Positions 1 through 6,962 of a stretch of DNA of 26,241 nucleotides are shown here, one piece after another; position 1 is the first letter of the stretch; each line of letters begins with the position of its first letter. The notes under the pieces are model-generated. The model was not told the DNA's origin, did not search any database, and was given only the letters and a program-made list of their open reading frames with translations. This stretch comes from an uncultured Clostridia bacterium (GTDB lineage: Bacteria > Bacillota > Clostridia > Saccharofermentanales > DTU023), in assembly GCA_947254895.1 (NCBI GenBank), contig CAMYEY010000010.1, positions 1 through 26,241 of the forward strand. The letters run 5' to 3'. Made by a program: the position numbers and the translations under genes.

Positions 1-1447
1 ATTTTTGATAGCGGGCTTCAGAAATCAAGCCAAGCTTATAGCCGATTGGGGTTAAACGACGGTCAGCATTGTCCTGGCGAAGGATGAGCCTGTATTCAGC
101 TCGGCTGGTCATCATCCGATAGGGTTCATTGGTTCCTTTGGTTACTAAATCATCTATCAAAACCCCAATATAAGAATCTGAGCGCGAGAGAACCAACGGC
201 TCAAGTCCTTGGATGGCCCGAGCAGCATTGACCCCTGCAACCAAGCCTTGGCCAGCCGCTTCTTCATAGCCTGAGGACCCATTGATTTGGCCGGCAAAAT
301 AGAGGTTATCGACCAGGCGGGACTCCAAACTAAGCTTAAGGCTGGTTGGGTCGATGAGGTCATACTCAATCGCATAGCCCACCCGCATAATTTCGGCTTT
401 TTCCATTCCTTTGATCGTCTTAAGCATATCGTATTGAACATCTTGGGGCATGGAGGAAGATAGGCCTGCTGCATAATATTCCAAACTATGGCTTCCGGTA
501 GGCTCCAAAAAGACGTGGTGATTTTCATGCTGGGGGAATTTGACATACTTATCTTCTAGGCTGGGACAGTAACGGGGTCCCGGTCCCTTGATAACACCTG
601 AATAAAGTGGGGACCTGTCAATGTTATTCAAAAAGAGCTTCTTGGTTGCCGGACTGGTCCAGGTCATATAGCAAGGCAAGTTCCCCTTGGGCCTCCAATC
701 AGGATTTTCATCATTCTCATAGCTAAAAGGAAGGGCTACCGGGTCCGACCCTTGGACTTCACACTGGCTAAGGTCAAGGGAACGCACATTTACCCTAACC
801 GGGGTACCGGTTTTAAAGCGCTTCAAAGGAATTTCAAGCTCTGCTAAAGCTGATGACAGGCCCTTAGCCGGAGCATAACCATCCGGTCCACTATCCATAA
901 CAGCATCGCCGATGATGACCTGACTTTCCAGATAAGTGCCGGTAGCCAAGATAACTTTTTCAGCTAAATAGTACATGCCGGCCCGGCTGACCACACCCAC
1001 GACTCTTGTTTTGCCCCCGGCTGGTCTTTCTGTCACCAAATCTACTATTTCTGCCTGGACCAAAAACAGACTATCTTGCCTCTCCAGCCTCTCTTTCATC
1101 TCCTCCTGGTAAGCCTTGCGGTCAATCTGGACCCGGGGAGAAATGACGGCTGGCCCCTTAGATGAATTGAGCATACGAAATTGGATAGATTGGCAATCAG
1201 CTGCCTTAGCCATCTCACCACCCAGAGCATCGATTTCTCTAACAAGCTGTCCCTTGGCTGTCCCCCCTATGGAGGGGTTACAGGGCAAATTGGCTATGCT
1301 CTCTAAGGTCATGACGAACAAGCCTGTTTTTTGACCAAGACGGGCCGCCGCCAGCCCCGCTTCAGCCCCGGCGTGACCACCCCCAACCACGATAACATCA
1401 TATTGGCCCATAAGTTGTTTAGATTCTTGGACAGCTGATAATTCCAT
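1..1447 (-). CDS. mnmG: MnmG (GidA) tRNA wobble-uridine modification enzyme, FAD-binding subunit; C-terminus cut by window edge
   Basis: With MnmE this enzyme installs the carboxymethylaminomethyl group at C5 of the wobble uridine (U34) of certain tRNAs, in the cytoplasm. About 482 residues are visible of a family length near 630. The FAD-binding glycine motif GGGHAG sits at residues 22-27, followed by PCNPSIGG (about 52-59), FKTGTPVRV in mid-protein, and the late signature TSRAEYRLILRQDNADRRLT. The frame is still open at base 1, so the gene continues to the left. The ATG at 1447 starts 3 bases after the mnmE stop and has a modest TAGGT site upstream; an internal Met at 1411, immediately before GQYDVIVVGGG, is the other possible start but has no visible ribosome site. 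It lies last in the visible rpmH-rnpA-yidD-yidC-jag-mnmE-mnmG cluster. Identification is firm. Confidence 0.97.
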   Translation of the reverse strand, partial: MELSAVQESKQLMGQYDVIVVGGGHAGAEAGLAAARLGQKTGLFVMTLESIANLPCNPSIGGTAKGQLVREIDALGGEMAKAADCQSIQFRMLNSSKGPAVISPRVQIDRKAYQEEMKERLERQDSLFLVQAEIVDLVTERPAGGKTRVVGVVSRAGMYYLAEKVILATGTYLESQVIIGDAVMDSGPDGYAPAKGLSSALAELEIPLKRFKTGTPVRVNVRSLDLSQCEVQGSDPVALPFSYENDENPDWRPKGNLPCYMTWTSPATKKLFLNNIDRSPLYSGVIKGPGPRYCPSLEDKYVKFPQHENHHVFLEPTGSHSLEYYAAGLSSSMPQDVQYDMLKTIKGMEKAEIMRVGYAIEYDLIDPTSLKLSLESRLVDNLYFAGQINGSSGYEEAAGQGLVAGVNAARAIQGLEPLVLSRSDSYIGVLIDDLVTKGTNEPYRMMTSRAEYRLILRQDNADRRLTPIGYKLGLISEARYQK

Positions 1448-1450
1448 CTT

Positions 1451-2890
1451 TTATTTACCTACACAAAATTCTGAGAAAATTCTCTCAATTAATTCTTCAG
1501 AGACCTCATCACCGGTTATCTCTGCCAAGTCTTCTGCTCCGGCCCTGAGGAGACCTGAAACAAGGTCTAGGGGGATATTGGATCGGAGGGCTGAAATGGC
1601 TTCTTGCACATGGGCTAGGCTCTGGCTGAGAACCTGCTTGTGGCGGAAGTGGGTAATCAATATAGCATCTGACTCCGTCTGGCCTAGTTTGTTAAATGAC
1701 TTGATGATCTGGTCTTTGACCTCTTGCAGCCGGTCTTTTTGGTATCGGGAAAAGGTCAAAAGTTCAAGCTCTCGACCGGCTAGGGCTGTTTGGAGGTAGT
1801 TAACCAGATCAGCGTGTCCAGCTAAGTCTTCTTTGGCAGCTAGCAGGACGAGTTCTTTACCTTCACCTAACCAGGTCTCAACTTGGGTCAAATCATCGGC
1901 CCAGCTTGTGGGATCTTCCGGACTAAAGAGATAAAAAATGAGGTCAGCTTTATCAACAGCATCTTTTGCCCGGCTGATTCCCTCACGCTCAACCAAGTCA
2001 CTTGTCGTCCTCAGGCCTGCTGTATCTGTCAGATTAACTGCTAAACCATCAATGATAATTTGTGCCTCGATGATATCCCTGGTTGTTCCGGCCTGGTCTG
2101 TTACGATAGCCTTATCTGCGCCAACCAAGGCGTTGAGCAAGGATGACTTGCCCACATTGGGTCGACCGGCAATCACAACTTGGAAACCTTCTCGGACCAC
2201 ACGCCCCTGTCTAAAGCTAGCTACGGCATCTTCCAGAACGTGGGCTAGACTGCTGAGGTGCTCAAAAATATCGTCTCTGTTTTGTGGGCTATCTTCATGC
2301 TCCGGAAACTCTATAATCATCTCAATCTGTCCCAGAACTTGATAAAAATCTTCTCGAAGTTGAGTCACAGAATCAGATAGTTGGCCTCTGAGCTGCCTTA
2401 AGGCCACCTGGTTCTGCCGGCTAGATTCGGACGCAATCATGTCCATAACGGCTTCCGCTTCAGCTAGATCAAGTTTGCCATTGATAAAAGCCCTGCGAGA
2501 AAACTCACCCGGACCTGCAGCTTGGGCACCGGCAGCCAACAGGGAAGCCAAGATTGCCTCCCTCACATAGGGACTTCCATGGCAGGATACCTCATAGACA
2601 TCCTCACCTGTATAGGAATTTGGTCCGCGAAAGCAGCTAAGGACAACTTGGTCCACCAACTGGCCGGATTTTAGGTCATGCCAATAGCCCACTCCCAAGC
2701 TATAGGCTTCCATCTGACTAGCCTTTTTGAATCTCGAACTTACAGGATGAAACAGTTGGTCACAGATGAGGCCTGCATCAGGCCCGGAAATCCTGATCAC
2801 AGCCAGGCCACTGATACCCGCAGGTGTAGAAACAGCGGCTATTGTGGCCGCTGTCTCCTTAATTTCTATGTTTTCTTGAGTCCGACCCAT
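1451..2890 (-). CDS. mnmE: MnmE (TrmE) tRNA modification GTPase
   Basis: Partner of MnmG in wobble-uridine modification; a potassium-activated dimeric GTPase that also binds a folate one-carbon donor. From the chosen start it has 479 residues. The N-terminal folate-binding domain begins with ETAATIAAVSTPAG. The G domain shows G1 GRPNVGKS (242-249), G2 GTTRD (268-272) and G3 DTAG (289-292). The C-terminus is FCVGK, containing the conserved catalytic Cys of the C[IVL]GK ending. The G4 position reads AKED where NKxD is expected. The frame is open to a Met at 2968 inside jag, but the ATG at 2890 is preceded by GAGGA at ideal spacing, starts one base after the jag stop, and gives the usual N-terminus, so I chose it. 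Coupled to mnmG, 3 bases downstream. Confidence 0.96.
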   Translation of the reverse strand: MGRTQENIEIKETAATIAAVSTPAGISGLAVIRISGPDAGLICDQLFHPVSSRFKKASQMEAYSLGVGYWHDLKSGQLVDQVVLSCFRGPNSYTGEDVYEVSCHGSPYVREAILASLLAAGAQAAGPGEFSRRAFINGKLDLAEAEAVMDMIASESSRQNQVALRQLRGQLSDSVTQLREDFYQVLGQIEMIIEFPEHEDSPQNRDDIFEHLSSLAHVLEDAVASFRQGRVVREGFQVVIAGRPNVGKSSLLNALVGADKAIVTDQAGTTRDIIEAQIIIDGLAVNLTDTAGLRTTSDLVEREGISRAKDAVDKADLIFYLFSPEDPTSWADDLTQVETWLGEGKELVLLAAKEDLAGHADLVNYLQTALAGRELELLTFSRYQKDRLQEVKDQIIKSFNKLGQTESDAILITHFRHKQVLSQSLAHVQEAISALRSNIPLDLVSGLLRAGAEDLAEITGDEVSEELIERIFSEFCVGK

Positions 2891-2891
2891 T

Positions 2892-3653
2892 CTAGTCCTC
2901 ATTATCGGGATAGATGACAACCCTCCTGTCAGGATCCTTACCTTCTGAAAAGGTTTTAACCCCGGCATAGTCTTGCAAGGCCAGGTGGACTTGCCTGCGC
3001 TCTGCTGATGACATTGCTTTGAGGGTATATTTACGTCCTGACCTTAAAACCCGGTCAGCTGATCTGAGGGCAATCTGAGCTACATTTTTAATCCGACGTT
3101 CTTTGTAACCACCCACATCGACTATGATCCTGGTATAGTCTTCCCGTCCTTTGTTAACAGCCAAAATAGTCAAATATTCAAGGGCATCAAGAGTTTCGCC
3201 ACGGCGACCGATAGCAGCACCGACATTGTCCCCCACTATATTGAGGTGGAGACAGCCTTCTTCATCAAAATAGGAGGACATTTTGCCATGAATATCTAAG
3301 CTTTGCATGATCTTGGCAACAAATTGAACAGCAGCCTGCTCGATTTCTTCCTGGTCCCCTTCTTCACGGATAATAGCTTTGCTTGCCGTTGAACCTGTTT
3401 CTTCAACCTCAGTGACAGTTGTCAGGGTCTCTTCTTCTTGGATAGTCGTCGGCTCGGCTACATCTTCAACTTCGTCTGAGGCAACTGATACTCGGACAAT
3501 GGCGTCTTTTCTACCAAAGCCAAATAGGCCCCCACTATCGCCCTCATCTAATACTTCGATTTCGGCATCTTGTCTAGCAATATTTAATTCGTTTAAAGCT
3601 TTACTGATCGCATCCTCTACGGTACGTGCCGAAACTTCGATTGTTCGTGTCAT
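2892..3653 (-). CDS. jag: Jag/KhpB (EloR) RNA-binding protein
   Basis: RNA-binding regulator that in other Firmicutes works with KhpA in control of cell elongation and division; the cellular role here is inferred from family. The 253 residues show the expected three parts: a Jag_N domain at about 1-55 (starts TRTIEVSARTVEDAISKAL, contains the GLFGFGRKDA turn), an acidic Glu/Thr-rich linker at about 60-105, and a KH domain (GAAIGRRGETLDALEYL) plus R3H domain (SAERRQVHLALQDY) in the C-terminal half. The ATG at 3653 has an AAGGAG site about 10 bases upstream. It lies between yidC and mnmE, its standard position. The pairing with the membrane insertase YidC is conserved across the phylum. Confidence 0.95.
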   Translation of the reverse strand: MTRTIEVSARTVEDAISKALNELNIARQDAEIEVLDEGDSGGLFGFGRKDAIVRVSVASDEVEDVAEPTTIQEEETLTTVTEVEETGSTASKAIIREEGDQEEIEQAAVQFVAKIMQSLDIHGKMSSYFDEEGCLHLNIVGDNVGAAIGRRGETLDALEYLTILAVNKGREDYTRIIVDVGGYKERRIKNVAQIALRSADRVLRSGRKYTLKAMSSAERRQVHLALQDYAGVKTFSEGKDPDRRVVIYPDNED

Positions 3654-3681
3654 AATCGCACTTCTCCTTTATATCAAGTGT

Positions 3682-4665
3682 TTAACGTTCTTCTAATGCT
3701 TTGCGGAAAGGTTTTGTGTAGTAACGATAAATAAATAGGGATTGAGCAATACCCATAATCGAGTTGACCACCCAGTAGATTCCCATGGCCGAAGGTAGGG
3801 TAAATACTGTCCAGATCATCAAGGCTACCATGAAAAAGTTCATCCCCTTCATAGTGCCTGCATTGTCATTCGCCTTGGCCTGGTCTTTTTTAGCAGGGTT
3901 ACGTTTAGCCCTGTCTAATTCTGCCTTATCAACCGGTCGGGCTTGAGAAATCTTGGTCATCAAACGCATTTGCACCACCATGGCCAGAATTGTCAGGGCA
4001 GGTAAAATCAGGAGAGGCAGGTAGGTTTGCCAGCGATCTCCAAAAATATCTGCCGGGCGCCAAGAAGGGTGTGTGCCCAGGTTTAGGCCCAGGAAGTCAA
4101 GATCTATGAGTTGACTGAGTTTAAGCCAGCCTTTTTCAACTACAGCTGCCAGAGCCGAGGCATTGTCTTGCAAAGCAGAAATCAAGGGGATATCTGACCT
4201 GGCAATCAGTTTACCTGCGGTTTCCGGTAGAATTTTATGGTCGGTAACATACTGGCTGATGTGGGCAATATTTTCCGCTGAGACGCCCCCTATGTATTGG
4301 AGAGGCTGTTGGAAAATTCTAAAAACAGGGATGATCAGGATAAGCCTAAGTAAAGAAGGCAGGCAACCCGAGGTAATGGATACACCATTTTTCTTAAACA
4401 ACTCTTGCTGGAGAGCCTGCTGGGTCTGAGGATCGTCGGGATACATCCTCTTGATCTCATTGATTTCATCTTGCAGTCCTTGCTGCTTTAACATGCTCTT
4501 TTGTGATTTAATTCCGAAAGGCAAGAGTAGGACATTAATTAGGACCGTAAACAGGATAACGACTAGGCCATAATTCTCCAGCCAGGCATACATGTTGGTG
4601 AGGATCCAACCGAATAAGTTATAGATCGGGTCCATTAAGCCCATAATTACCGGTAGTGTAGGCAT
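3682..4665 (-). CDS. yidC: YidC/Oxa1/SpoIIIJ family membrane protein insertase
   Basis: Inserts and folds membrane proteins, alone or with SecYEG, in the cytoplasmic membrane. The 327-residue product is the short Gram-positive type without the large proteobacterial periplasmic domain. Hydrophobic segments are visible at about 30-50 (LVVILFTVLINVLLLPFGI), about 100-118 after the conserved SGCLPSLL stretch, at about 215-232 (LPLLILPALTILAMVV), and near 278-312 (FFMVALMIWTVFTLPSAMGI then the final segment). No lipobox is evident at the N-terminus, unlike many Bacilli homologues. A Lys/Arg/Asp-rich cytoplasmic loop at about 240-270 separates later segments. The ATG at 4665 has AAGGAG seven bases upstream. 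Between yidD (11 bases upstream) and jag. Confidence 0.95.
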   Translation of the reverse strand: MPTLPVIMGLMDPIYNLFGWILTNMYAWLENYGLVVILFTVLINVLLLPFGIKSQKSMLKQQGLQDEINEIKRMYPDDPQTQQALQQELFKKNGVSITSGCLPSLLRLILIIPVFRIFQQPLQYIGGVSAENIAHISQYVTDHKILPETAGKLIARSDIPLISALQDNASALAAVVEKGWLKLSQLIDLDFLGLNLGTHPSWRPADIFGDRWQTYLPLLILPALTILAMVVQMRLMTKISQARPVDKAELDRAKRNPAKKDQAKANDNAGTMKGMNFFMVALMIWTVFTLPSAMGIYWVVNSIMGIAQSLFIYRYYTKPFRKALEER

Positions 4666-4676
4666 TAAATGCTCCT

Positions 4677-4907
4677 TTATTTCTTTCTTTTCCGCTCTGG
4701 CACCGGGTCATAACCACCTTTGCTCAGGGGATTGCACCGTAAAAGACGCCAGCCAGCCAAAAGTGTTCCCCTGACAAAGCCCCAGCTTTCAATCGCTTCA
4801 ATAGCATACTGTGAGCAAGTCGGGTAATATTTACAACTAGGCGGAGTCAAGGGGGAAATGCTCTTTTGATAATATCTGATTACTTTAATTGCCCATTTGC
4901 CAAGCAT
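4677..4907 (-). CDS. yidD: YidD membrane protein insertion efficiency factor
   Basis: Small membrane-associated protein that assists YidC-dependent insertion; its mechanism is poorly known in the family. The diagnostic core is SCKYYPTCSQYAIEAI followed by LLRCNPLSKGGYDPVPE, so the three conserved Cys and the closing proline-rich motif are present. I chose the ATG at 4907 (76 residues) because family members begin with an amphipathic stretch like this one (MLGKWAIKVIRYYQK). The frame extends upstream to an ATG at 4964 and a TTG at 4967 inside rnpA, the former with a close CAGGTTG sequence, so a 95-residue form overlapping rnpA cannot be excluded. The Shine-Dalgarno for the short start is weak. 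Standard position between rnpA and yidC. Confidence 0.93.
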   Translation of the reverse strand: MLGKWAIKVIRYYQKSISPLTPPSCKYYPTCSQYAIEAIESWGFVRGTLLAGWRLLRCNPLSKGGYDPVPERKRKK

Positions 4908-4932
4908 AACACCGCAAACTCTTATAAAACCA

Positions 4933-5307
4933 CTATGCTCCGCTGTCTTGGACCAGGTTCCCATCAACCTGACTCAGGTCTATCTTTGCCTTTTTAATGA
5001 GCCTGGTCCAGGCCTTTAAAATCTCCTGATAAGAGGTTTCCTCCGGTTTTAGCCGGGCAAACATGATCAGGTCATATCCCGGCTGCAGGTTTCCCTCAGT
5101 CAGACGATACACCTCTCTCAGCCAGCGCTTAACCCGGTTACGCTTAACGCTTCCCTTAACCTGTTTCGCAACAGTTATGCCAAGACGCAAATCCCGGTCC
5201 TGGCGGGGACGGACGTACAGAGTCAAGACCCTACTGCTATAAAAACGTCCCCTGCGAAATACTCGTTCAAATTCATAATTTTTAACAAGCATTTGCGTCC
5301 GCAGCAT
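4933..5307 (-). CDS. rnpA: RNase P protein component
   Basis: Basic protein subunit of ribonuclease P, which with the RNA subunit (not in this window) removes 5' leaders of pre-tRNAs. The 124-residue product has the family start pattern NYEFERVFRRGRFY (10-23) and the RNA-contacting signature VKRNRVKRWLREVYR near residues 54-69. Length is normal. The ATG at 5307 is preceded by GAGGAG six bases away, a strong site. It follows rpmH after a short intergenic stretch that contains a perfect hairpin, the classic rpmH-rnpA order. Identification is firm. Confidence 0.97.
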   Translation of the reverse strand: MLRTQMLVKNYEFERVFRRGRFYSSRVLTLYVRPRQDRDLRLGITVAKQVKGSVKRNRVKRWLREVYRLTEGNLQPGYDLIMFARLKPEETSYQEILKAWTRLIKKAKIDLSQVDGNLVQDSGA

Positions 5308-5352
5308 GCAGGTCTCCTCTAACTAAAAATTGGTCTTTCACTCAAAATTAAG

Positions 5353-5375
5353 TAAGACCAAACAGTTTGGTCTTA
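5353..5375 (-). terminator. Perfect hairpin in the rpmH-rnpA intergenic stretch, possible attenuator or processing site
   Basis: Two 11-base arms (TAAGACCAAAC and GTTTGGTCTTA in plus orientation) flank a single central base, giving a perfect 23-base dyad that includes the rpmH stop codon. On the transcribed strand it is followed by CTTAATTTTGAG, only a weak U-tract, so partial termination or an RNA processing/stability element is more likely than full termination. Such an element would let ribosomal protein L34 be made in excess of RNase P protein. This function is inference. Confidence 0.55.
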
Positions 5376-5510
5376 GGCTGAGAGTTCTTTTCTTCCTTTG
5401 GCTCTCCTGCGCTGCAGGACTTTACGGCCACCGGCGGTTTGCATTCTCTTGCGGAAACCATGGACTCTCTTACGATGACGTTTTTTGGGCTGATATGTTC
5501 TTTTTGGCAT
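5373..5510 (-). CDS. rpmH: Ribosomal protein bL34
   Basis: Small, very basic large-subunit ribosomal protein of 45 residues. The whole product matches the family: MPKRTYQPKKRHRKRVHGF, then RKRMQTAGGRKVLQRRRAKGR. The ATG at 5510 has GGAGG with an 8-base spacer; another ATG two codons upstream (5516) is too close to that site. The longer open frame to 5573 adds residues unlike any L34. A sigma-70-type promoter lies just upstream (5550-5578), so this is probably the first gene of the rpmH-rnpA-yidD-yidC-jag-mnmE-mnmG transcript. The usual upstream neighbour dnaA is absent. Confidence 0.97.
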   Translation of the reverse strand: MPKRTYQPKKRHRKRVHGFRKRMQTAGGRKVLQRRRAKGRKELSA

Positions 5511-5549
5511 CTTCATCACCTCCCAAAGTTCTTTTTCTTCAGCTTTACG

Positions 5550-5578
5550 ATTATACAAGCTGCTTAGGGGCAAGTCAA
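5550..5578 (-). promoter_or_regulatory. Sigma-70/SigA-type promoter of the rpmH operon
   Basis: On the minus strand: -35 TTGACT (5573-5578), a 17-base spacer, and a perfect -10 TATAAT (5550-5555), placed about 40 bases before the rpmH start. One arm of an 11-base inverted repeat (5555-5565 with 5586-5596) fills most of the spacer. Confidence 0.8.
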
Positions 5579-5596
5579 ATAACCAAAGCAGCTTGT
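5555..5596. repeat. 11-base perfect inverted repeat overlapping the rpmH promoter
   Basis: ACAAGCTGCTT (5555-5565) and AAGCAGCTTGT (5586-5596) are perfectly complementary with a 20-base spacer. The left arm lies between the -35 and -10 boxes of the rpmH promoter. There is no T-run after the stem on the minus strand, so it is a poor terminator for the upstream gene; an operator or a leader structure is possible. Function unknown. Confidence 0.6.
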
Positions 5597-5618
5597 TAGG
5601 CCTTTTTCAGTGCCCCCT

Positions 5619-6074
5619 CTAGTCCAAGTCAATCTGCTGAATGGACTTTATATCTAATACGATTTCTTTTTCCAGTCGGATATTATCCTGCCTGAGATCA
5701 GCGATAGTTTGGGGATTTTTGGTCACTTGGGCAACCTTTTCCTTGTAGTTCTTAGCTTTACCCTGACGTCTCGCCCCCCTTTTACCGGGTCGGTTGTCTT
5801 CTATTTGACCTATTTCAGGCTTGGTCTTAGAAGGATCTTGTTTAGCTTCAACAGCTTCTTGACTCGGTGTCTGACCACTCCCCCCCTGTTTATCCAAAGC
5901 AAACTTAGCCTGTTTTGACCTTTTGCCCGCTCTTGACCGATCGCTTGTTCCCTCTTGCTTATTTCCTCTTTTACCACGGCCAGGCCTTCTTTTAGCTTGT
6001 CTTTTACCTGTGCCGGAACCTCCTAAGGTATACTGCTTGACCTGGTCTTGATTATTCTTATCTTGTTCAGCCAT
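5619..6074 (-). CDS. Hypothetical protein, highly basic and low-complexity
   Basis: I do not recognise this 151-residue protein. The first two thirds are rich in Lys, Arg, Gly, Gln and Ser (for example GKRQAKRRPGRGKRGNK), without hydrophobic segments, and are probably disordered. The C-terminal 35 residues are better ordered in appearance (IADLRQDNIRLEKEIVLDI, then KSIQQIDLD), with a short amphipathic, coiled-coil-like pattern. Such a composition suits RNA or ribosome binding, but that is only inference. I chose ATG 6074; an AAAGGA lies 12 bases upstream, rather far. TTG codons at 6095-6098 would add eight residues. It follows tatD and precedes rpmH, so it may be co-transcribed with metG-tatD. 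Confidence 0.7.
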   Translation of the reverse strand: MAEQDKNNQDQVKQYTLGGSGTGKRQAKRRPGRGKRGNKQEGTSDRSRAGKRSKQAKFALDKQGGSGQTPSQEAVEAKQDPSKTKPEIGQIEDNRPGKRGARRQGKAKNYKEKVAQVTKNPQTIADLRQDNIRLEKEIVLDIKSIQQIDLD

Positions 6075-6104
6075 AAGCTTATAAAATCCTTTCAACAATA
6101 ACAG

Positions 6105-6124
6105 GCCCCCTTAGTTTAGAGGGC
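6105..6124 (-). terminator. Possible hairpin between tatD and the basic ORF
   Basis: On the minus strand GCCCTCT and AGGGGGC pair (one G-U) around a 6-base loop, followed by a T-rich but not uniform stretch. This could be a weak terminator reducing transcription beyond tatD. Confidence 0.35.
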
Positions 6125-6142
6125 TCAGCAACTTACCCTAGC

Positions 6143-6961
6143 TCAGTTTAACCGGAAAAGTCTCTGGGCATTGGCTTTTGTCTGGTGAGCAACCTTTTCA
6201 ACCGGTTCGGACCGCAAGTCCGCTACAAATTGTCCGATATAAGGTAGGTAAGAACTCTCGTTTCGTTTACCCCTATTCGGCTCAGGTGTTAGATAGGGGG
6301 AATCCGTTTCCAGCACCAGGTATTCCAAGTCTATCTTGCTTGCAATTTCCTTAGCCTTACGGCCGTTTTTAAAGGTTACCGGACCGTCAAGGCCTATCAT
6401 GAAGCCCAGGTCCATCAATAACTCGGCCCCCTCCCAGCTACCTGAAAAGCAGTGACAGACACCGGCAAGTTCCATAAGCAAACCTTCCTTCCGCGCCCAC
6501 TTAAGGATCTCATAACTATCTTGAAAAGCATCTCTTTCGTGGATAATCAAGGGCAAGCCAAGGTCATGAGCCAAGTATATTTGCTGGCGGTAAACCCGAT
6601 CCTGGGTTTGGCGGTCAGCCGTGTCCCAGTGGTAGTCGAGCCCGATCTCACCAACCGCCCTAATGGGGTTAGTTCGACCTAAGTCGGCAGCCTTCTTTTC
6701 CGCCTTGTGGTAGAGTTCTTTCATCTGATCCGGATAGCTATCATTCCACCGCATAGCTTCTTGTGGGTGGAGGCCCATGGCAGAATAAAGACCCTCATGC
6801 TGCCAAGCCAGTTTCAAAGCTATTTCAGCATCTTCGACAAAGGAGGTCGACAGGAGAATTTGGTCTACTCCCGCTGCTTTAGCCCGGGCAAATACCTGGT
6901 CCCGGTCTTCATCAAAGGCCTCATCTTGGAGGTGTGAGTGACTGTCAAACCAACTAATCAT
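6143..6961 (-). CDS. tatD: TatD-family metal-dependent hydrolase/DNase
   Basis: Member of the TatD amidohydrolase superfamily, with 3'-5' exonuclease activity reported for the family. The 272-residue product carries all the metal-site motifs: DSHSHL near the start (H8, H10), GEIGLDYH with the bridging Glu, LIIHERDA, CHCFSGS and LETDSPYLTP with the final Asp. The ATG at 6961 begins one base after the metG stop (TGA-G-ATG), consistent with translational coupling and matching the usual family N-terminus; the frame continues to 6997 inside metG without a better ribosome site. The metG-tatD pair is widely conserved in Firmicutes. No unusual feature seen. Confidence 0.95.
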   Translation of the reverse strand: MISWFDSHSHLQDEAFDEDRDQVFARAKAAGVDQILLSTSFVEDAEIALKLAWQHEGLYSAMGLHPQEAMRWNDSYPDQMKELYHKAEKKAADLGRTNPIRAVGEIGLDYHWDTADRQTQDRVYRQQIYLAHDLGLPLIIHERDAFQDSYEILKWARKEGLLMELAGVCHCFSGSWEGAELLMDLGFMIGLDGPVTFKNGRKAKEIASKIDLEYLVLETDSPYLTPEPNRGKRNESSYLPYIGQFVADLRSEPVEKVAHQTKANAQRLFRLN

Positions 6962-6962
6962 C

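Noticed and set aside
2891..2968. Longer MnmE start inside jag
   Set aside because: Adds 26 residues absent in the family and lacks a ribosome site, while ATG 2890 has a strong one.
5885..5893. Single DnaA-box-like TTATCCAAA, and another TTATCCATT near 15560
   Set aside because: Isolated, mismatched and not clustered, one lying inside a coding region; not evidence for oriC.
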